Shown here piece after piece: positions 28,373-37,790 of a stretch of 64,000 nt of DNA. The number at the start of each line of letters is the position of its first letter. Position 1 is the stretch's first letter. Origin of the DNA: Amphibacillus cookii (GTDB lineage: Bacteria > Bacillota > Bacilli > Bacillales > Amphibacillaceae); NCBI RefSeq assembly GCF_016908375.1, contig NZ_JAFBDS010000003.1:1-64000 (forward strand), written 5' to 3'. The position numbers and the translations under genes were made by a program. The notes beneath the pieces were generated by a model. The model ran no database searches, had not been told where the DNA came from, and was given only the letters and a program-made list of their open reading frames with translations.

Positions 28373-28401
28373 ACATATTATTATCGATGGACGCATAAAT
28401 A
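28373..28401 (+). promoter_or_regulatory. Candidate sigma-E promoter of cwlJ-gerQ
   Basis: ACATATT and CATAAATA are separated by 14 bases, close to the sigma-E pattern KMATATT-N14-CATACAHT. It lies about 45 bases before cwlJ. cwlJ and gerQ are mother-cell genes in B. subtilis. Three mismatches keep confidence moderate. Confidence 0.5.
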
Positions 28402-28438
28402 TGGCTAAAGAAAGGTGTTGTAGAAATGAGGTGAAGAG

Positions 28439-28858
28439 ATGGCCGTTGTTCCATTTACTGAGAAAGATGTGGCCTTGCTTGCCCGATTATTACGTGCTGA
28501 AGCCGAAGGTGACGGTAAGCTTGGTATGTTAATGGTCGGAAATGTAGGCATAAACAGAGTCATTGAGGATTGTTTGGATTTCACTGATATTCGAAATATT
28601 CGTGAGATGGTTTATCAAAGTCCTGGTGGGTTTGAAGCGACACAAATGGGCTATTTTTATCAACGCGCCAGGGAAATTGATAAAGCTTTAGCACGGCGTG
28701 TTATCAATGGCGAGCGCTTCCATCCAGCTACACGATCATTATGGTTTTTCAGACCAGACGGCCCCTGTCCAGAACAGTGGTTTGGTCAGTGGAATACCGG
28801 ACGTTATAAATCCCACTGTTTTTTCGCACCACTAGCAGCCGATTGCCCACGTTTGTAG
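28439..28858 (+). CDS. cwlJ: Spore cortex-lytic hydrolase CwlJ
   Basis: A 139-residue Hydrolase_2 (SleB/CwlJ) catalytic domain without signal peptide, as expected for CwlJ, which is laid on the cortex-coat interface from the mother cell. The catalytic glutamate lies in LLRAEAEGDGKLGM (about residue 21) and the end carries FFAPLAADCP. It cuts cortex peptidoglycan during germination, including when Ca-dipicolinate triggers it. gerQ, needed for its localisation, follows by 28 bases in the same operon. Confidence 0.93.
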   Translation: MAVVPFTEKDVALLARLLRAEAEGDGKLGMLMVGNVGINRVIEDCLDFTDIRNIREMVYQSPGGFEATQMGYFYQRAREIDKALARRVINGERFHPATRSLWFFRPDGPCPEQWFGQWNTGRYKSHCFFAPLAADCPRL

Positions 28859-28886
28859 AAGAAATTATTTTAAGGAGTGAAAAAGA

Positions 28887-29348
28887 ATGAGTGAAGAAAA
28901 GAACCAACGTCAAAAAATGCCAATGCCTGGCGCATTCCCAACTCAACAACCACATATGATGCCCATGCACCATTTCCCGCAACCGATGCCACAACCGATG
29001 CAGCCTATATCTCAATTTCAACCCGGAGGACCATTTCAACCTAGCTTTCCTTCTTTTCCACAACAACCGTCGCAATTTCCACAACAAGAAGGATTGCTAC
29101 CATTGGAAGAGTCATACATTGAAAATATTTTGCGTTTAAATAGAGGGAAAGTAGCTACAGTATACATGACTTTTGACAGTAATGAGAGATGGAATGCGAA
29201 GATTTTCAAGGGCATTATTGAGGCAGCCGGGAGGGATCACATTATTTTAAGTGATCCAGAAACAGAAAAGCGGTACCTCTTACTTACCATTTATTTAGAC
29301 TATATTACATTTGATGAACAGATTGAATATGACTATCCGATCAATTAA
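28887..29348 (+). CDS. gerQ: Spore coat protein GerQ
   Basis: A 153-residue coat protein. The N-terminal half is rich in Pro, Gln and Met (for example HFPQPMPQPMQ), and the conserved C-terminal half has ESYIENILRLNRGKVATVYMTFD. GerQ is crosslinked by the coat transglutaminase and is required for CwlJ to assemble. RBS AAGGAGTG precedes the ATG. A strong terminator follows about 50 bases on. Confidence 0.92.
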   Translation: MSEEKNQRQKMPMPGAFPTQQPHMMPMHHFPQPMPQPMQPISQFQPGGPFQPSFPSFPQQPSQFPQQEGLLPLEESYIENILRLNRGKVATVYMTFDSNERWNAKIFKGIIEAAGRDHIILSDPETEKRYLLLTIYLDYITFDEQIEYDYPIN

Positions 29349-29398
29349 TTAATTGAATGAAGGTGTATTTTCTAGGAGGAGAATGACATTTAAGTTAA

Positions 29399-29441
29399 GG
29401 CAAATAATCACTTTGCTAATAAAGTGATTATTTGCCTTTTT
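29399..29441 (+). terminator. Intrinsic terminator of cwlJ-gerQ
   Basis: GGCAAATAATCACTTT pairs perfectly with AAAGTGATTATTTGCC and is followed by TTTTT. It is convergent with ywdI. Confidence 0.92.
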
Positions 29442-29463
29442 GGCTACCCTTTAATAGCTTAAT

Positions 29464-29739
29464 TTAAAAGTCTAGTAATGAACTTGGATTATCGTATGTT
29501 TCACTTGGGGGTTCTGCGTTTTGCGGTTGATAGCGATCGCCCATCATTGTTCGAAGCTCAAGTTCTTCTGAAACGGTCTTTTCAATAGTCGGTTTGTGCT
29601 CTTCCTCAGTATCTAAAATTAAATCTGTTAGCAAGCGAATCGCGCGCATATGCTCTTTTAATTTCGCTTGATCGGGAGCCTGTTTTGCTAAGGCAAGTTC
29701 TTGCTCTATTTTTGATAAAATCTTATCATGACTAATCAT
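29464..29739 (-). CDS. ywdI: YwdI family protein
   Basis: A 91-residue soluble protein of the uncharacterised YwdI family (DUF5327), which lies near gerQ in Bacillaceae. The N-terminal two thirds is a helical hairpin (ISHDKILSKIEQELALAKQA, then KEHMRAIRLLTDLIL). The C-terminus ends in the short motif SLLDF, conserved in the family as I remember it. The role is unknown. AGGAGG precedes the ATG. Confidence 0.8.
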   Translation of the reverse strand: MISHDKILSKIEQELALAKQAPDQAKLKEHMRAIRLLTDLILDTEEEHKPTIEKTVSEELELRTMMGDRYQPQNAEPPSETYDNPSSLLDF

Positions 29740-29834
29740 GGCTACGCCTCCTTTACTCCTATTATAACGTGGTAGGTTGATATCTGTATAGAATCACGTA
29801 TACTGAAAAAAAAGATGAAAGGTGAGTCGTACAG

Positions 29835-30689
29835 ATGAATCAACAGATTAAAGACATTTTCAAACAATTTGATGCAGCTATGGACGTCATTAACATACAA
29901 CCCGTGACGGGAGGCGACATTAATGCGAGTTATCTTGTGACAACAGATAAAAGACGCTATTTTATCAAAGTTAATCTTGATGCGGCAGATGATTTCTTTG
30001 CATTTGAAAGCTATGGATTAATCCGCTTAGCTGAAACAGGTACGGTTCATGTACCTATGAATTATTATCAGCAATCATCCCCTCCCGCCTTAATCTTAGA
30101 GTGGATTGAAACAAGTGATAGTGACGAGACGCCATCACTTTTAGGGCAACAACTTGCCCAACTGCACCTTATTAAACAACACGATTATGGACTTGATCGT
30201 GATGGCTATATCGGTTTACTTAACCAACCTAACCAATTAACTGATGATTGGGTTGATTACTTTGCAACGATGCGGCTTGGCAACCAGCTAAACATTGGTA
30301 TAGATCAAGGTATCATCACTGGACAGAGACGCGCCAAATTAGAATCACTGATTACAAACTTGAAAAACCTCTTACCCGAACGCCCTCAGTCCTCATTATT
30401 ACACGGTGATTTATGGGGAGGAAATTGGCTAAGTGGGACTAATCATAGCCCTTATTTGATTGATCCTGCCATCGTTCAAGGTGATCGTCATTTTGAATTG
30501 GCTTTTACTGAATTATTTGGTGGTTTTTCTAGTGATTTTTATGCGGCTTATCAACAAGTCTTTCCGCTCGATTCAAGTTATCCAGATACCAAGCAGATTT
30601 ATCAACTTTTCTACTTGCTTGTCCACCTAAACATATTTGGAGAAATGTACGGACCACAAGTGGACCGCATCCTCAATAAGTACACTTAA
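29835..30689 (+). CDS. Fructosamine kinase family protein
   Basis: Belongs to the FN3K/APH-like kinase fold. The N-lobe has TGGDINASYLV and a lysine in RRYFIKVN. The C-lobe has the catalytic loop LLHGDLWGGNW and an IDPAIVQGDRHFEL segment replacing the kinase DFG. The family phosphorylates ketosamine adducts (fructosamines or ribulosamines) on proteins and starts their removal. It is 284 residues, complete, and monocistronic, between ywdI and an acyltransferase. Confidence 0.88.
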   Translation: MNQQIKDIFKQFDAAMDVINIQPVTGGDINASYLVTTDKRRYFIKVNLDAADDFFAFESYGLIRLAETGTVHVPMNYYQQSSPPALILEWIETSDSDETPSLLGQQLAQLHLIKQHDYGLDRDGYIGLLNQPNQLTDDWVDYFATMRLGNQLNIGIDQGIITGQRRAKLESLITNLKNLLPERPQSSLLHGDLWGGNWLSGTNHSPYLIDPAIVQGDRHFELAFTELFGGFSSDFYAAYQQVFPLDSSYPDTKQIYQLFYLLVHLNIFGEMYGPQVDRILNKYT

Positions 30690-30798
30690 CACTGCTTTTA
30701 TGGTGGTGAACAAGGTGAATAAAAACTCAGGCGTTTCGGTGAAGTTTTTCCGACAGTAGAGGCAATCTAGAAAACAAGGCAGCAATAATAACTTTTAC

Positions 30799-30892
30799 AT
30801 AAAACGAAACTTCAATCCGTGGAGTTCTCGACCTTTCCCACGGATAGTTAGTTGAGTAAATCAGAACATTAGCGTCCGATCAGGTGTGATCG
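30799..30892 (+). repeat. Family A repeat, half copy A9
   Basis: Has the left end ATAAAACGAAACTTCAATCCG, hairpin 1 (ATCCGTGG with CCCACGGAT) and the linker, then stops after AGCGTCCGATC next to the acyltransferase stop codon. Hairpin 2 is missing. The stem bases differ from those of A8 on both sides in a compensatory way. Confidence 0.8.
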
Positions 30893-30893
30893 A

Positions 30894-31886
30894 TTAGCTA
30901 GGCTTTTGACTCAACTGCTTCCAAGCTGTTGTCTTGGTTTCAATAATCGGTTGAAATGATATAAAGATAGGCTTGCTTGACAATAATAAAACAAGCGCTA
31001 AACTAATGGCGATTACCACTACGAAATCGAGTAAACTATTGATTTGAATCAGGTCTCGTTCCCTGAAAAACTGAACAAATAAACCATGAAGCAAGTATAC
31101 ATAGATCGTTTGCTGACCAAACTTAGTCAGCAGCAGCTGTCTTCTCGGGACCCAAGCATAGAGACTAAATATTAATAAAAAAGCCACGATATATACACCA
31201 GTTCTTATAAATGCACCCATCGTAGGCGCATCTAAACTTTGATAAGAAGCAGAACCAAATAACCAGCCCATTTGAAAATCAGGCATAATATAGCTAAGTA
31301 ATAAAGCTAAACTTATGACTGCTAAACTGATCATCCTTATACTTTTTCTCTTCACGACGAACAATTGTTCTTTTTTTAACCAATAACCGCTTAAAAAAAA
31401 TGGAAAGAACACAAAAGTCCGTGACAAGCTGTATACATGACCAATCCCGTCAAAATAACCGATGATAAGCCCAATCATCACTGACAGTGCAATCCCCTTC
31501 TTGGCTGAAAATCTTTTAAAAACAATAAGTAACAGATGCCATGAAAACAAACTAAGCAAAAACCATAATGACCAGTGTGGCTCAAATAACGGGGTATCCC
31601 ATCCACTATTAGTTAAGAAATCATAATAGGCTGTATAAATTAGTTGAAAAATTAAATAAGGGATTAACAATTTACGAACAAGGCCAAATAAATAACTAGG
31701 CTGACTGCTACCTTTAGCAAAAAAGCCACTCACTAAAATGATAGCAGGCATGTGGAACAAATAGATAAAACGATACAGTGTTGCAATCATCTCAGATTCT
31801 ACTGTTATCGGTTGAATCACATGGCCAAACACAACAAAAAAGATTAAAATGAATTTTGCATTATCAAAAAATGCATCTCTTTTCAT
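30894..31886 (-). CDS. Membrane acyltransferase, acyltransferase-3 family
   Basis: An integral membrane acetyl- or acyltransferase of 330 residues with about ten transmembrane segments. It opens with MKRDAFFDNAKFILIFFVVFGHVIQ, where the histidine in GHV is the conserved family residue, followed by FHMPAIILVSGFF. It lacks the extracellular SGNH domain of OatA. It may modify a cell-surface sugar; the acceptor is unknown. The ATG at 31886 has GGAGGATG ahead; the longer frame to 31946 has no good ribosome-binding site. Confidence 0.82.
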   Translation of the reverse strand: MKRDAFFDNAKFILIFFVVFGHVIQPITVESEMIATLYRFIYLFHMPAIILVSGFFAKGSSQPSYLFGLVRKLLIPYLIFQLIYTAYYDFLTNSGWDTPLFEPHWSLWFLLSLFSWHLLLIVFKRFSAKKGIALSVMIGLIIGYFDGIGHVYSLSRTFVFFPFFLSGYWLKKEQLFVVKRKSIRMISLAVISLALLLSYIMPDFQMGWLFGSASYQSLDAPTMGAFIRTGVYIVAFLLIFSLYAWVPRRQLLLTKFGQQTIYVYLLHGLFVQFFRERDLIQINSLLDFVVVIAISLALVLLLSSKPIFISFQPIIETKTTAWKQLSQKPS

Positions 31887-32017
31887 AAAACACCCATCCT
31901 CCATACAGATCTCTATGCATGTATTTCCAATTTTAAAGGAAACCAAACCATTATTAAAGTCATTTAATTGGATTGTTAGTCGACTGTAATCATCTTGTAA
32001 GAAATATTAACAATGTT

Positions 32018-32370
32018 AACTCAACTTTCGCAAACTGAAAATAGTCATTCATTGATGTGCCGCATGCGTTTAGCACGTTATTTTGTTTCGAAAGCAAGGG
32101 ATTCGCTTTTCGCGGGGATGGCTTCAGCTCATCCTATTCCCACAGAAGTCTCGCCCCTTGCTTATCTCCACTTAGAATGGGGTTCATACTGAATGCGATT
32201 TCCATTTTGTGTGCGATCGCGGAAAGCGGAACATAGCTCACCTGCGTGTCTAAAACAAAAGATTTATAATCAATCGAAAATCTATATTCAAAGGCAACGC
32301 TTATATTTAATAGTAGGTCTATCCTTATGCTATACTTGAAAATTTAGATGAGATAGTTAAGTGATTAAGA
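32018..32370 (+). repeat. Composite B repeat, copy B2
   Basis: Shares with B1 the core arms (AAGCAAGGGATTCGC..GGGGATGGC and TTCAGCTCATCCTATTCCC..CCCCTTGCTT) and also the right flank, 32220-32370, which resembles 28140-28335. It lacks the CAGGATG module, so the two arms form one clean hairpin. It lies upstream of the AI-2E-type gene. The remaining upstream stretch has no clear promoter. Confidence 0.8.
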
Positions 32371-32439
32371 AAAAGTATTCATCTCCTTGATTTCTATGCT
32401 ATTATAAATTTATAGTGTTAAATGAAGGATGTGGTTTGC

Positions 32440-33522
32440 TTGACTAAAGAGAAAATGTTTCGTTTTTTAGTATATGCTATTTTAATTTTCACCTTAATCT
32501 ATTTAGTACATTTAACCGGTTTTATTTTTAGACCGATCGGAACTTTAATTGCTGCGATTGCTGTACCAATTATTGGTGCTGGCTTACTTTTCTATATAAC
32601 AAATCCACTTGTTAATCGATTAGAAAACTTTAAAGTTCCACGTATTGCTGGGATTTTACTTGTATTTCTCGGCTTAGTTGCCGTTGTTTTTTTTAGTATC
32701 TATTTTATTATTCCACCGGTGCAAGAACAATTTGCCAAACTGATTGACAACTCACCACAAATGGCACAGTATTTTGATGAATTATTTGAACTCTGGCAAA
32801 ATCGGCAAGAATTCATACCTGCTAGTGTAGAAGATACGATTCAAAATGTGATAAACAACTTGGATAGTTATGCAGAATCGATTATGAGTTCGCTTTTCAA
32901 TTTTATCGGTTCCGTATTTAGCTTTGTCTTTTCATTTGTGCTTATTCCATTCTTCCTGTTTTTCATGTTGAAGGATGGTCATAAATTTATCCCGTTTGCA
33001 ACCAGTTTCTTTAGCCAATCAAAAGCGAGTAGCCTAGAGACATTACTTAAAAACATTAATCGATCACTTTCTGCGTTCATTCAGGGACAAGCTTTAGTTA
33101 GTTTATGTGTTGGTGCGATGCTGTTAATCGGTTACTGGGCGGTGGGCTTAAACTATGCTTTGATGCTCGCAATATTTGGACTGTTTATGAACTTAATTCC
33201 ATTTGTCGGACCGTGGATCTCTGCGATTCCAGCTGTTATTATCGGTTTTTTCCAAGATCCCATGATTGGTGTGTGGACAGCTGTTATTATGATTGTTGCA
33301 CAACAAATTGAAAGTAACTTTATCTCACCGAATGTGATGGGCAAGGTATTAAAGGTACATCCGCTAACCGTTATTACCTTGATTTTAGCTGCCGGAGCTA
33401 TTGCAGGATTTCTCGGTTTATTGTTCGTGGTTCCTGCTTATGCAGTGGCAAAGACGATCATTAGTCACTTTTACCATGTATACACAGATAAACGACCTGT
33501 TGGGCAGAAGAACTTATTTTAG
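32440..33522 (+). CDS. AI-2E family transporter-like permease
   Basis: A polytopic membrane protein with about eight hydrophobic segments and the family segments IPPVQEQFAKLIDNSP, FVFSFVLIPFFLFFMLKDG and MNLIPFVGPWISAIPAVIIG. The family (PF01594) includes AI-2 exporters, Na+/H+ antiporters and proteins of unknown substrate, so the cargo cannot be named. The TTG at 32440 follows AAGGATG at nine bases; the upstream ATG at 32422 lies before that site. About 361 residues. Confidence 0.85.
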   Translation: MTKEKMFRFLVYAILIFTLIYLVHLTGFIFRPIGTLIAAIAVPIIGAGLLFYITNPLVNRLENFKVPRIAGILLVFLGLVAVVFFSIYFIIPPVQEQFAKLIDNSPQMAQYFDELFELWQNRQEFIPASVEDTIQNVINNLDSYAESIMSSLFNFIGSVFSFVFSFVLIPFFLFFMLKDGHKFIPFATSFFSQSKASSLETLLKNINRSLSAFIQGQALVSLCVGAMLLIGYWAVGLNYALMLAIFGLFMNLIPFVGPWISAIPAVIIGFFQDPMIGVWTAVIMIVAQQIESNFISPNVMGKVLKVHPLTVITLILAAGAIAGFLGLLFVVPAYAVAKTIISHFYHVYTDKRPVGQKNLF

Positions 33523-33617
33523 AAAACCATACATTCGCTAAGACCGAGCGGATGTATTTTCTTTTCTTGCAGTCAGAAAAACGGATTTTATTAATTGGTT
33601 AGAAAGGTGTTCACGAA

Positions 33618-35687
33618 ATGTTAGATAAAGCAAGACATGTATTAAAAACCTATTACGGCTACGATCGATTTCGCCCTGGCCAAGAGGCATTGATTGACTC
33701 AGCATTAGCTGGTCATAATGCACTTGGCATTATGCCGACTGGTGGAGGGAAATCGATATGCTATCAAATACCCGGCATATTAATGCCTGGTACAGCTATT
33801 ATCATTTCTCCGCTCATCTCTTTAATGAAAGATCAAGTCGATAGCCTCGAGACATTAGGGATGAAAGCAACTTTTATTAACAGTAGTTTATCACATCAAG
33901 ACTACACTCAGCGGATGCGGAAAATACAGCAAGGAGCTTTTGACTTTGTATATGTCGCACCAGAACGTTTTGATAGCGACTCGTTTTTATATACCGTGCA
34001 ACAAATAGAGGTTGCCTTTTTGGCGTTTGATGAAGCCCATTGTATCTCGCAATGGGGCCACGACTTTCGCCCAAGTTACCGTTCGATCATTGGTACCATA
34101 CAAACACTTCAACATATTCCATTTCGCTTGGCACTAACGGCAACCGCCACACCAGAAGTGATTGATGACATTCAATCTCTGCTTGAAATCAATGATGCCA
34201 ACGTTGTCAATACAGGTTTTGCCCGTGAAAATCTCCATTTCCATCTTGTCAAAGGACAAGATAAGCAAAACTTCTTACTTAAATACCTTAATGACCATAA
34301 TCAAGATGCGGGTATTATTTATGCACCGACAAGAAAACAAGTTGAATCGATTCATGCGTTATTAGCGCAAAAAGGATTTCGGGTTGCCTACTATCATGCG
34401 GGTTTACCAGAGGAAACGCGTCGTGATCAACAGAATACGTTCATTAATGATGAGGTTGAGGTGATGGTGGCAACAAATGCTTTTGGCATGGGGATTGACA
34501 AATCCAATGTACGCTTTGTTATCCACAACAGTTTACCGATGAATATCGAAGCTTACTACCAAGAAGCTGGACGTGCCGGTAGAGACGGTGAACCGAGTGA
34601 CTGTATTTTACTATATTCCGGTCAAGATGCCCACCTACAAAAGTATTTAATTGAACAATCGGGCCTTGATGATGACAAAAAAGCCCTTGAGTATAAAAAG
34701 CTCCAAGCGATGATCAATTATTGTCACACCGACGATTGCTTACAAGCTTACATCCTTGATTATTTCAATGATAAAAGACCAGACTACCAGTGCAACCACT
34801 GCTCAAATTGTACACATACCGGTGAAAAAATCGATCGCACACGTGATGCGCAAATGGTATTCTCTTGTGTTATGCGCATGGAACAACGCTTCGGTGCTGG
34901 GTTAACAGCTAAAGTGTTAAAAGGGTCTAAAGATCAAAAAGTAAAGCAATTCGGTTTTGATCGCTTATCAACATACGGGCTCATGCAACACCGCACAGAA
35001 AAAGAAATTACCCAATTTATTCATTTTCTTGTCGCTGAATCTTTTTTAACTACAGGAGACCAACGTTTTCCAATTTTACAATTAACCAAAAAAGCGGCAG
35101 CCGTTTTAAAGAACGAGAAAAAAGTATCAATGCGTGAAACAACTATTCAGCAAACAGAAGCAATCGACTTTGATCAACCATTATTTGAACAATTACGGCA
35201 TTTAAGAAAAGAACTTGCTGATCAAGATCATGTTCCACCTTATGTGATCTTCTCTGATGCAACATTAAAAGAGATGTGTCGAGCACTTCCTCAAACCAAA
35301 CAAGACATGCTCGCTATTAAAGGGGTGGGTTTAAAGAAATTCGATCAATACGGGGAAACCTTTTTACAAATGATCACATTAAAAACAAGTGACCAGCCTA
35401 GTTATCTGATCAGTTGCCAACTATATCAAGAGGGTGATACCATAGAGCAGATTGCTAAAAAACGTGGCATTCAAGAACAAACGGTGGCTAATCATCTCTT
35501 TCAGGCTCATCAAGAAGGCCATCCGCTTACTTGGTCAGACTTTTTTAACGAAGAAGTGGAGGAAGCTGTGTTAGAGGCTGCTCAGACCATAGATGAACCT
35601 AAATTAAAACCAATTAAAGAACAACTTGATGACAACATCGATTATACGATGATAAAAGCTGTTTTGTTAAAAAATCATGTCTCGTGA
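33618..35687 (+). CDS. recQ: ATP-dependent DNA helicase RecQ
   Basis: A 3'-5' helicase of recombination and fork repair. It has Walker A MPTGGGKS (39-46), DEAH at 138-141, helicase C-terminal motif QEAGRAGRDG, then a four-cysteine zinc site (CHTDDC..CNHCSNC), RQC winged helix and an HRDC domain (about 515-590). Residues 600-689 form an extra helix-turn-helix tail (EGDTIEQIAKKRGIQEQTVANHL), common in the longer Bacillaceae RecQ. RBS GAAAGGTG precedes the ATG. Confidence 0.93.
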   Translation: MLDKARHVLKTYYGYDRFRPGQEALIDSALAGHNALGIMPTGGGKSICYQIPGILMPGTAIIISPLISLMKDQVDSLETLGMKATFINSSLSHQDYTQRMRKIQQGAFDFVYVAPERFDSDSFLYTVQQIEVAFLAFDEAHCISQWGHDFRPSYRSIIGTIQTLQHIPFRLALTATATPEVIDDIQSLLEINDANVVNTGFARENLHFHLVKGQDKQNFLLKYLNDHNQDAGIIYAPTRKQVESIHALLAQKGFRVAYYHAGLPEETRRDQQNTFINDEVEVMVATNAFGMGIDKSNVRFVIHNSLPMNIEAYYQEAGRAGRDGEPSDCILLYSGQDAHLQKYLIEQSGLDDDKKALEYKKLQAMINYCHTDDCLQAYILDYFNDKRPDYQCNHCSNCTHTGEKIDRTRDAQMVFSCVMRMEQRFGAGLTAKVLKGSKDQKVKQFGFDRLSTYGLMQHRTEKEITQFIHFLVAESFLTTGDQRFPILQLTKKAAAVLKNEKKVSMRETTIQQTEAIDFDQPLFEQLRHLRKELADQDHVPPYVIFSDATLKEMCRALPQTKQDMLAIKGVGLKKFDQYGETFLQMITLKTSDQPSYLISCQLYQEGDTIEQIAKKRGIQEQTVANHLFQAHQEGHPLTWSDFFNEEVEEAVLEAAQTIDEPKLKPIKEQLDDNIDYTMIKAVLLKNHVS

Positions 35688-36064
35688 CACTGCCTTAGGT
35701 AGCAATAGAACATTAGAATGTCCCACTCTACCTTTAGATTAGTAACTGGCTAGGTTACGCTTAAGACATACGTCGTTCGAGGGAAAGAAATAAGGTGATT
35801 AAACCTTACGCCTTTCGCTTTCGATAAATGGGACCATCAACAAAAAGATAGTCGTTTTTTAAAGAAAAAATGCACGCCAAAGCCAGATTGTTTTAACAGC
35901 TGGCTTTTTTTGGTTCCAGCGTACATGCACATAAACGAATGACTGTGCGCCCATTCGTTTTTTAAACATAACGATTGAAGGAAAGCAGTCTCAAAACGTC
36001 CCAAGCAAATGAACGCGTTTGCCTCAATTTGCAGTAAATCCCTTTTGAAGTTAATTTTAAATTA
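35688..36064. other. recQ downstream region with two terminator hairpins
   Basis: No gene is visible. One terminator at 35880-35911 pairs AGCCAG with CTGGCT and is followed by TTTTTTGG on the plus strand. A second at 35936-35963 pairs AACGAATG with CATTCGTT and is followed by TTTT. The left part contains a short AAGGTGATTAAACCTT hairpin. Confidence 0.65.
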
Positions 36065-36832
36065 CTATGCTTGAGGCTGCTTCTTTAATTTAAATACGAT
36101 AAAATCAGCACACCTAAAATCTTCTTCAAAGGAAGGATATTTTTTTAACATCTCTACCGATGGCTTCGGTTCCACTACTTTTTCTAAAATAAAGCCTGTT
36201 TTAATTAAAGTGTTTATATAACTTGTTAACGTTCTGTGGAATAATATCATTTTTTCTTTATCACCTAACGATTGTTCATGTGCCCCTTCATAAAAATAGT
36301 TATCGACGTTCCAATGCAACTTCTTACCGTCTTTTGTTCTCTCCCAACCACTATTAGGAGTAACAAAGCAAGGGTGTAAAATGGAAAAAATAAAACAACC
36401 CCTATCTATTAATAACCGATACATTTCTTGAAATGCTTTTTCGTAATTCGCAAGGTCTTGAATAACCATGTTGGAAACTATTAAATCGAAAGCCTCATCT
36501 TCTAAAAAATGCAATGCTTCGCAATTCCCCTGCCGATAATTAATTTTCAATTCTGTTGGCGTTCTTTCTTTAGCAATTTCCAGCATTCGTGGTGAATAAT
36601 CTACAGCAGTTACTTTGGCCTCGGATTTAGCTAATAGTCTACTTAGATAGCCTTCTCCACACCCAGCATCTAGAATTTTCTTATGACTTATTTCTCCCAT
36701 AAGCGAAAATAAAGTCGGATTTAAAAAAACTTCTTTATGACGGTCTCCTTGTTCAGTATGAGTTGCAGAATATGTATCCGCAAACCGATCCCATCTTTTT
36801 ATCGCTTCTTCAGTACCGCTCGTTCGTTCCAT
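36065..36832 (-). CDS. Class I SAM-dependent methyltransferase
   Basis: A 255-residue soluble methyltransferase (Methyltransf_11/25 type). Motif I is ILDAGCGEGYLSRLL, the acidic end of strand 2 is VTAVDYSPRMLEIA and motif IV is FDLIVSNMVIQDLANYEKAF. The substrate is unknown; small-molecule methylation is most likely. A ribosome-binding site precedes ATG (GGGGTAGAAAG). No operon partner is evident. Confidence 0.85.
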   Translation of the reverse strand: MERTSGTEEAIKRWDRFADTYSATHTEQGDRHKEVFLNPTLFSLMGEISHKKILDAGCGEGYLSRLLAKSEAKVTAVDYSPRMLEIAKERTPTELKINYRQGNCEALHFLEDEAFDLIVSNMVIQDLANYEKAFQEMYRLLIDRGCFIFSILHPCFVTPNSGWERTKDGKKLHWNVDNYFYEGAHEQSLGDKEKMILFHRTLTSYINTLIKTGFILEKVVEPKPSVEMLKKYPSFEEDFRCADFIVFKLKKQPQA

Positions 36833-37005
36833 CTTTCTACCCCTTTTTTCATTACTTTAGCTTCTATACTCATATTCTACTATTCTACTCGTGACACAGT
36901 AGCTTTTCCCACTATCACTTTCCATTAGCAAATAACATCATTATACAACCTTTTCCTTTTCTGCTTCTTTGATGTTTAAGTAAATATATTTACAAAACTT
37001 CGGAA

Positions 37006-37437
37006 TTACATGTGCCAACCCTCGACCCACTGTTTTGGTAGCTCAAATCCTGACTGTTTAAGTGCCACAAAATACTGCCCTTGATGAATGCCCTCGTGCT
37101 GTATTGCTGTACTGAATAATTCCATTATAGTTAGATACTCCGTTCCCATTTTTATCGATTTAAATTTTGTCTGTTTGAATGCAATTACTAATTCCTCCAT
37201 ACTACGTTCTAACTCATGAATCAAACTATCCTCTTCTGATGCCAATTCACCTGGAAAACAAACACACCCCGTTTTCAGACCATCACAATAAACATCTCTT
37301 ACCCGAACCATGTGTCTAAAAAGCTTTCTCAATGTACCCAATTCTGGTATTAATTGAGCATCCCAATTACTTTCTGGAATTTCTTTGGCTAAAGAGTTAG
37401 TCATTTTTGCAGCATATACCAACCCATTTGTATCCAA
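37006..37437 (-). CDS. DinB-like four-helix bundle protein
   Basis: A 143-residue protein with the DinB/YfiT-like pattern: first histidine in LRKLFRHMVRVRDVY and the C-terminal pair in QHEGIHQGQYFVAL, which usually form a three-histidine metal site. Family members include thiol transferases and damage-inducible proteins of unknown role. CVCF in the middle gives two extra cysteines. ORF is complete and stands alone, convergent with nothing; the gap to the methyltransferase (36833-37005) is empty. Confidence 0.75.
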   Translation of the reverse strand: MDTNGLVYAAKMTNSLAKEIPESNWDAQLIPELGTLRKLFRHMVRVRDVYCDGLKTGCVCFPGELASEEDSLIHELERSMEELVIAFKQTKFKSIKMGTEYLTIMELFSTAIQHEGIHQGQYFVALKQSGFELPKQWVEGWHM

Positions 37438-37790
37438 ATTATCCCCTTCTTTATCCTTTATTTTTATACTAACACAAAATTAAATGACAAACCTGAACAT
37501 TTTACTAAGGCATTAGCTCGATGACTCCTACAGGTAGAGACCGAGCTAGGAAAAATTCAGAGACAATGAAATGAATAGCAGTTGTTCAAAGCTCGTAAAT
37601 CATTTAAAGTACATATAGCTCGTGACATAATGACTGATCAATGGACGTGTTAGTGAAACATAGTTAAAGCGAACTGTTTTATCACATCAGCTGTTATCAC
37701 TCTTTACTTACGGTATGTAAGAAATACGCATGTTTTGGTAATACTGGACAGTAATTATTCGATTATTCCATTTAAGAAAGGTGCTTTTTC
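37438..37790. other. Intergenic region upstream of the activase-like gene
   Basis: No gene is seen. A degraded B/D-type arm at 37515-37548 reads TAGCTCGATGACTCC..GAGACCGAGCTA, an inverted repeat. The rest is AT-rich and presumably holds divergent promoters, but no well-spaced pair stands out. Confidence 0.45.
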
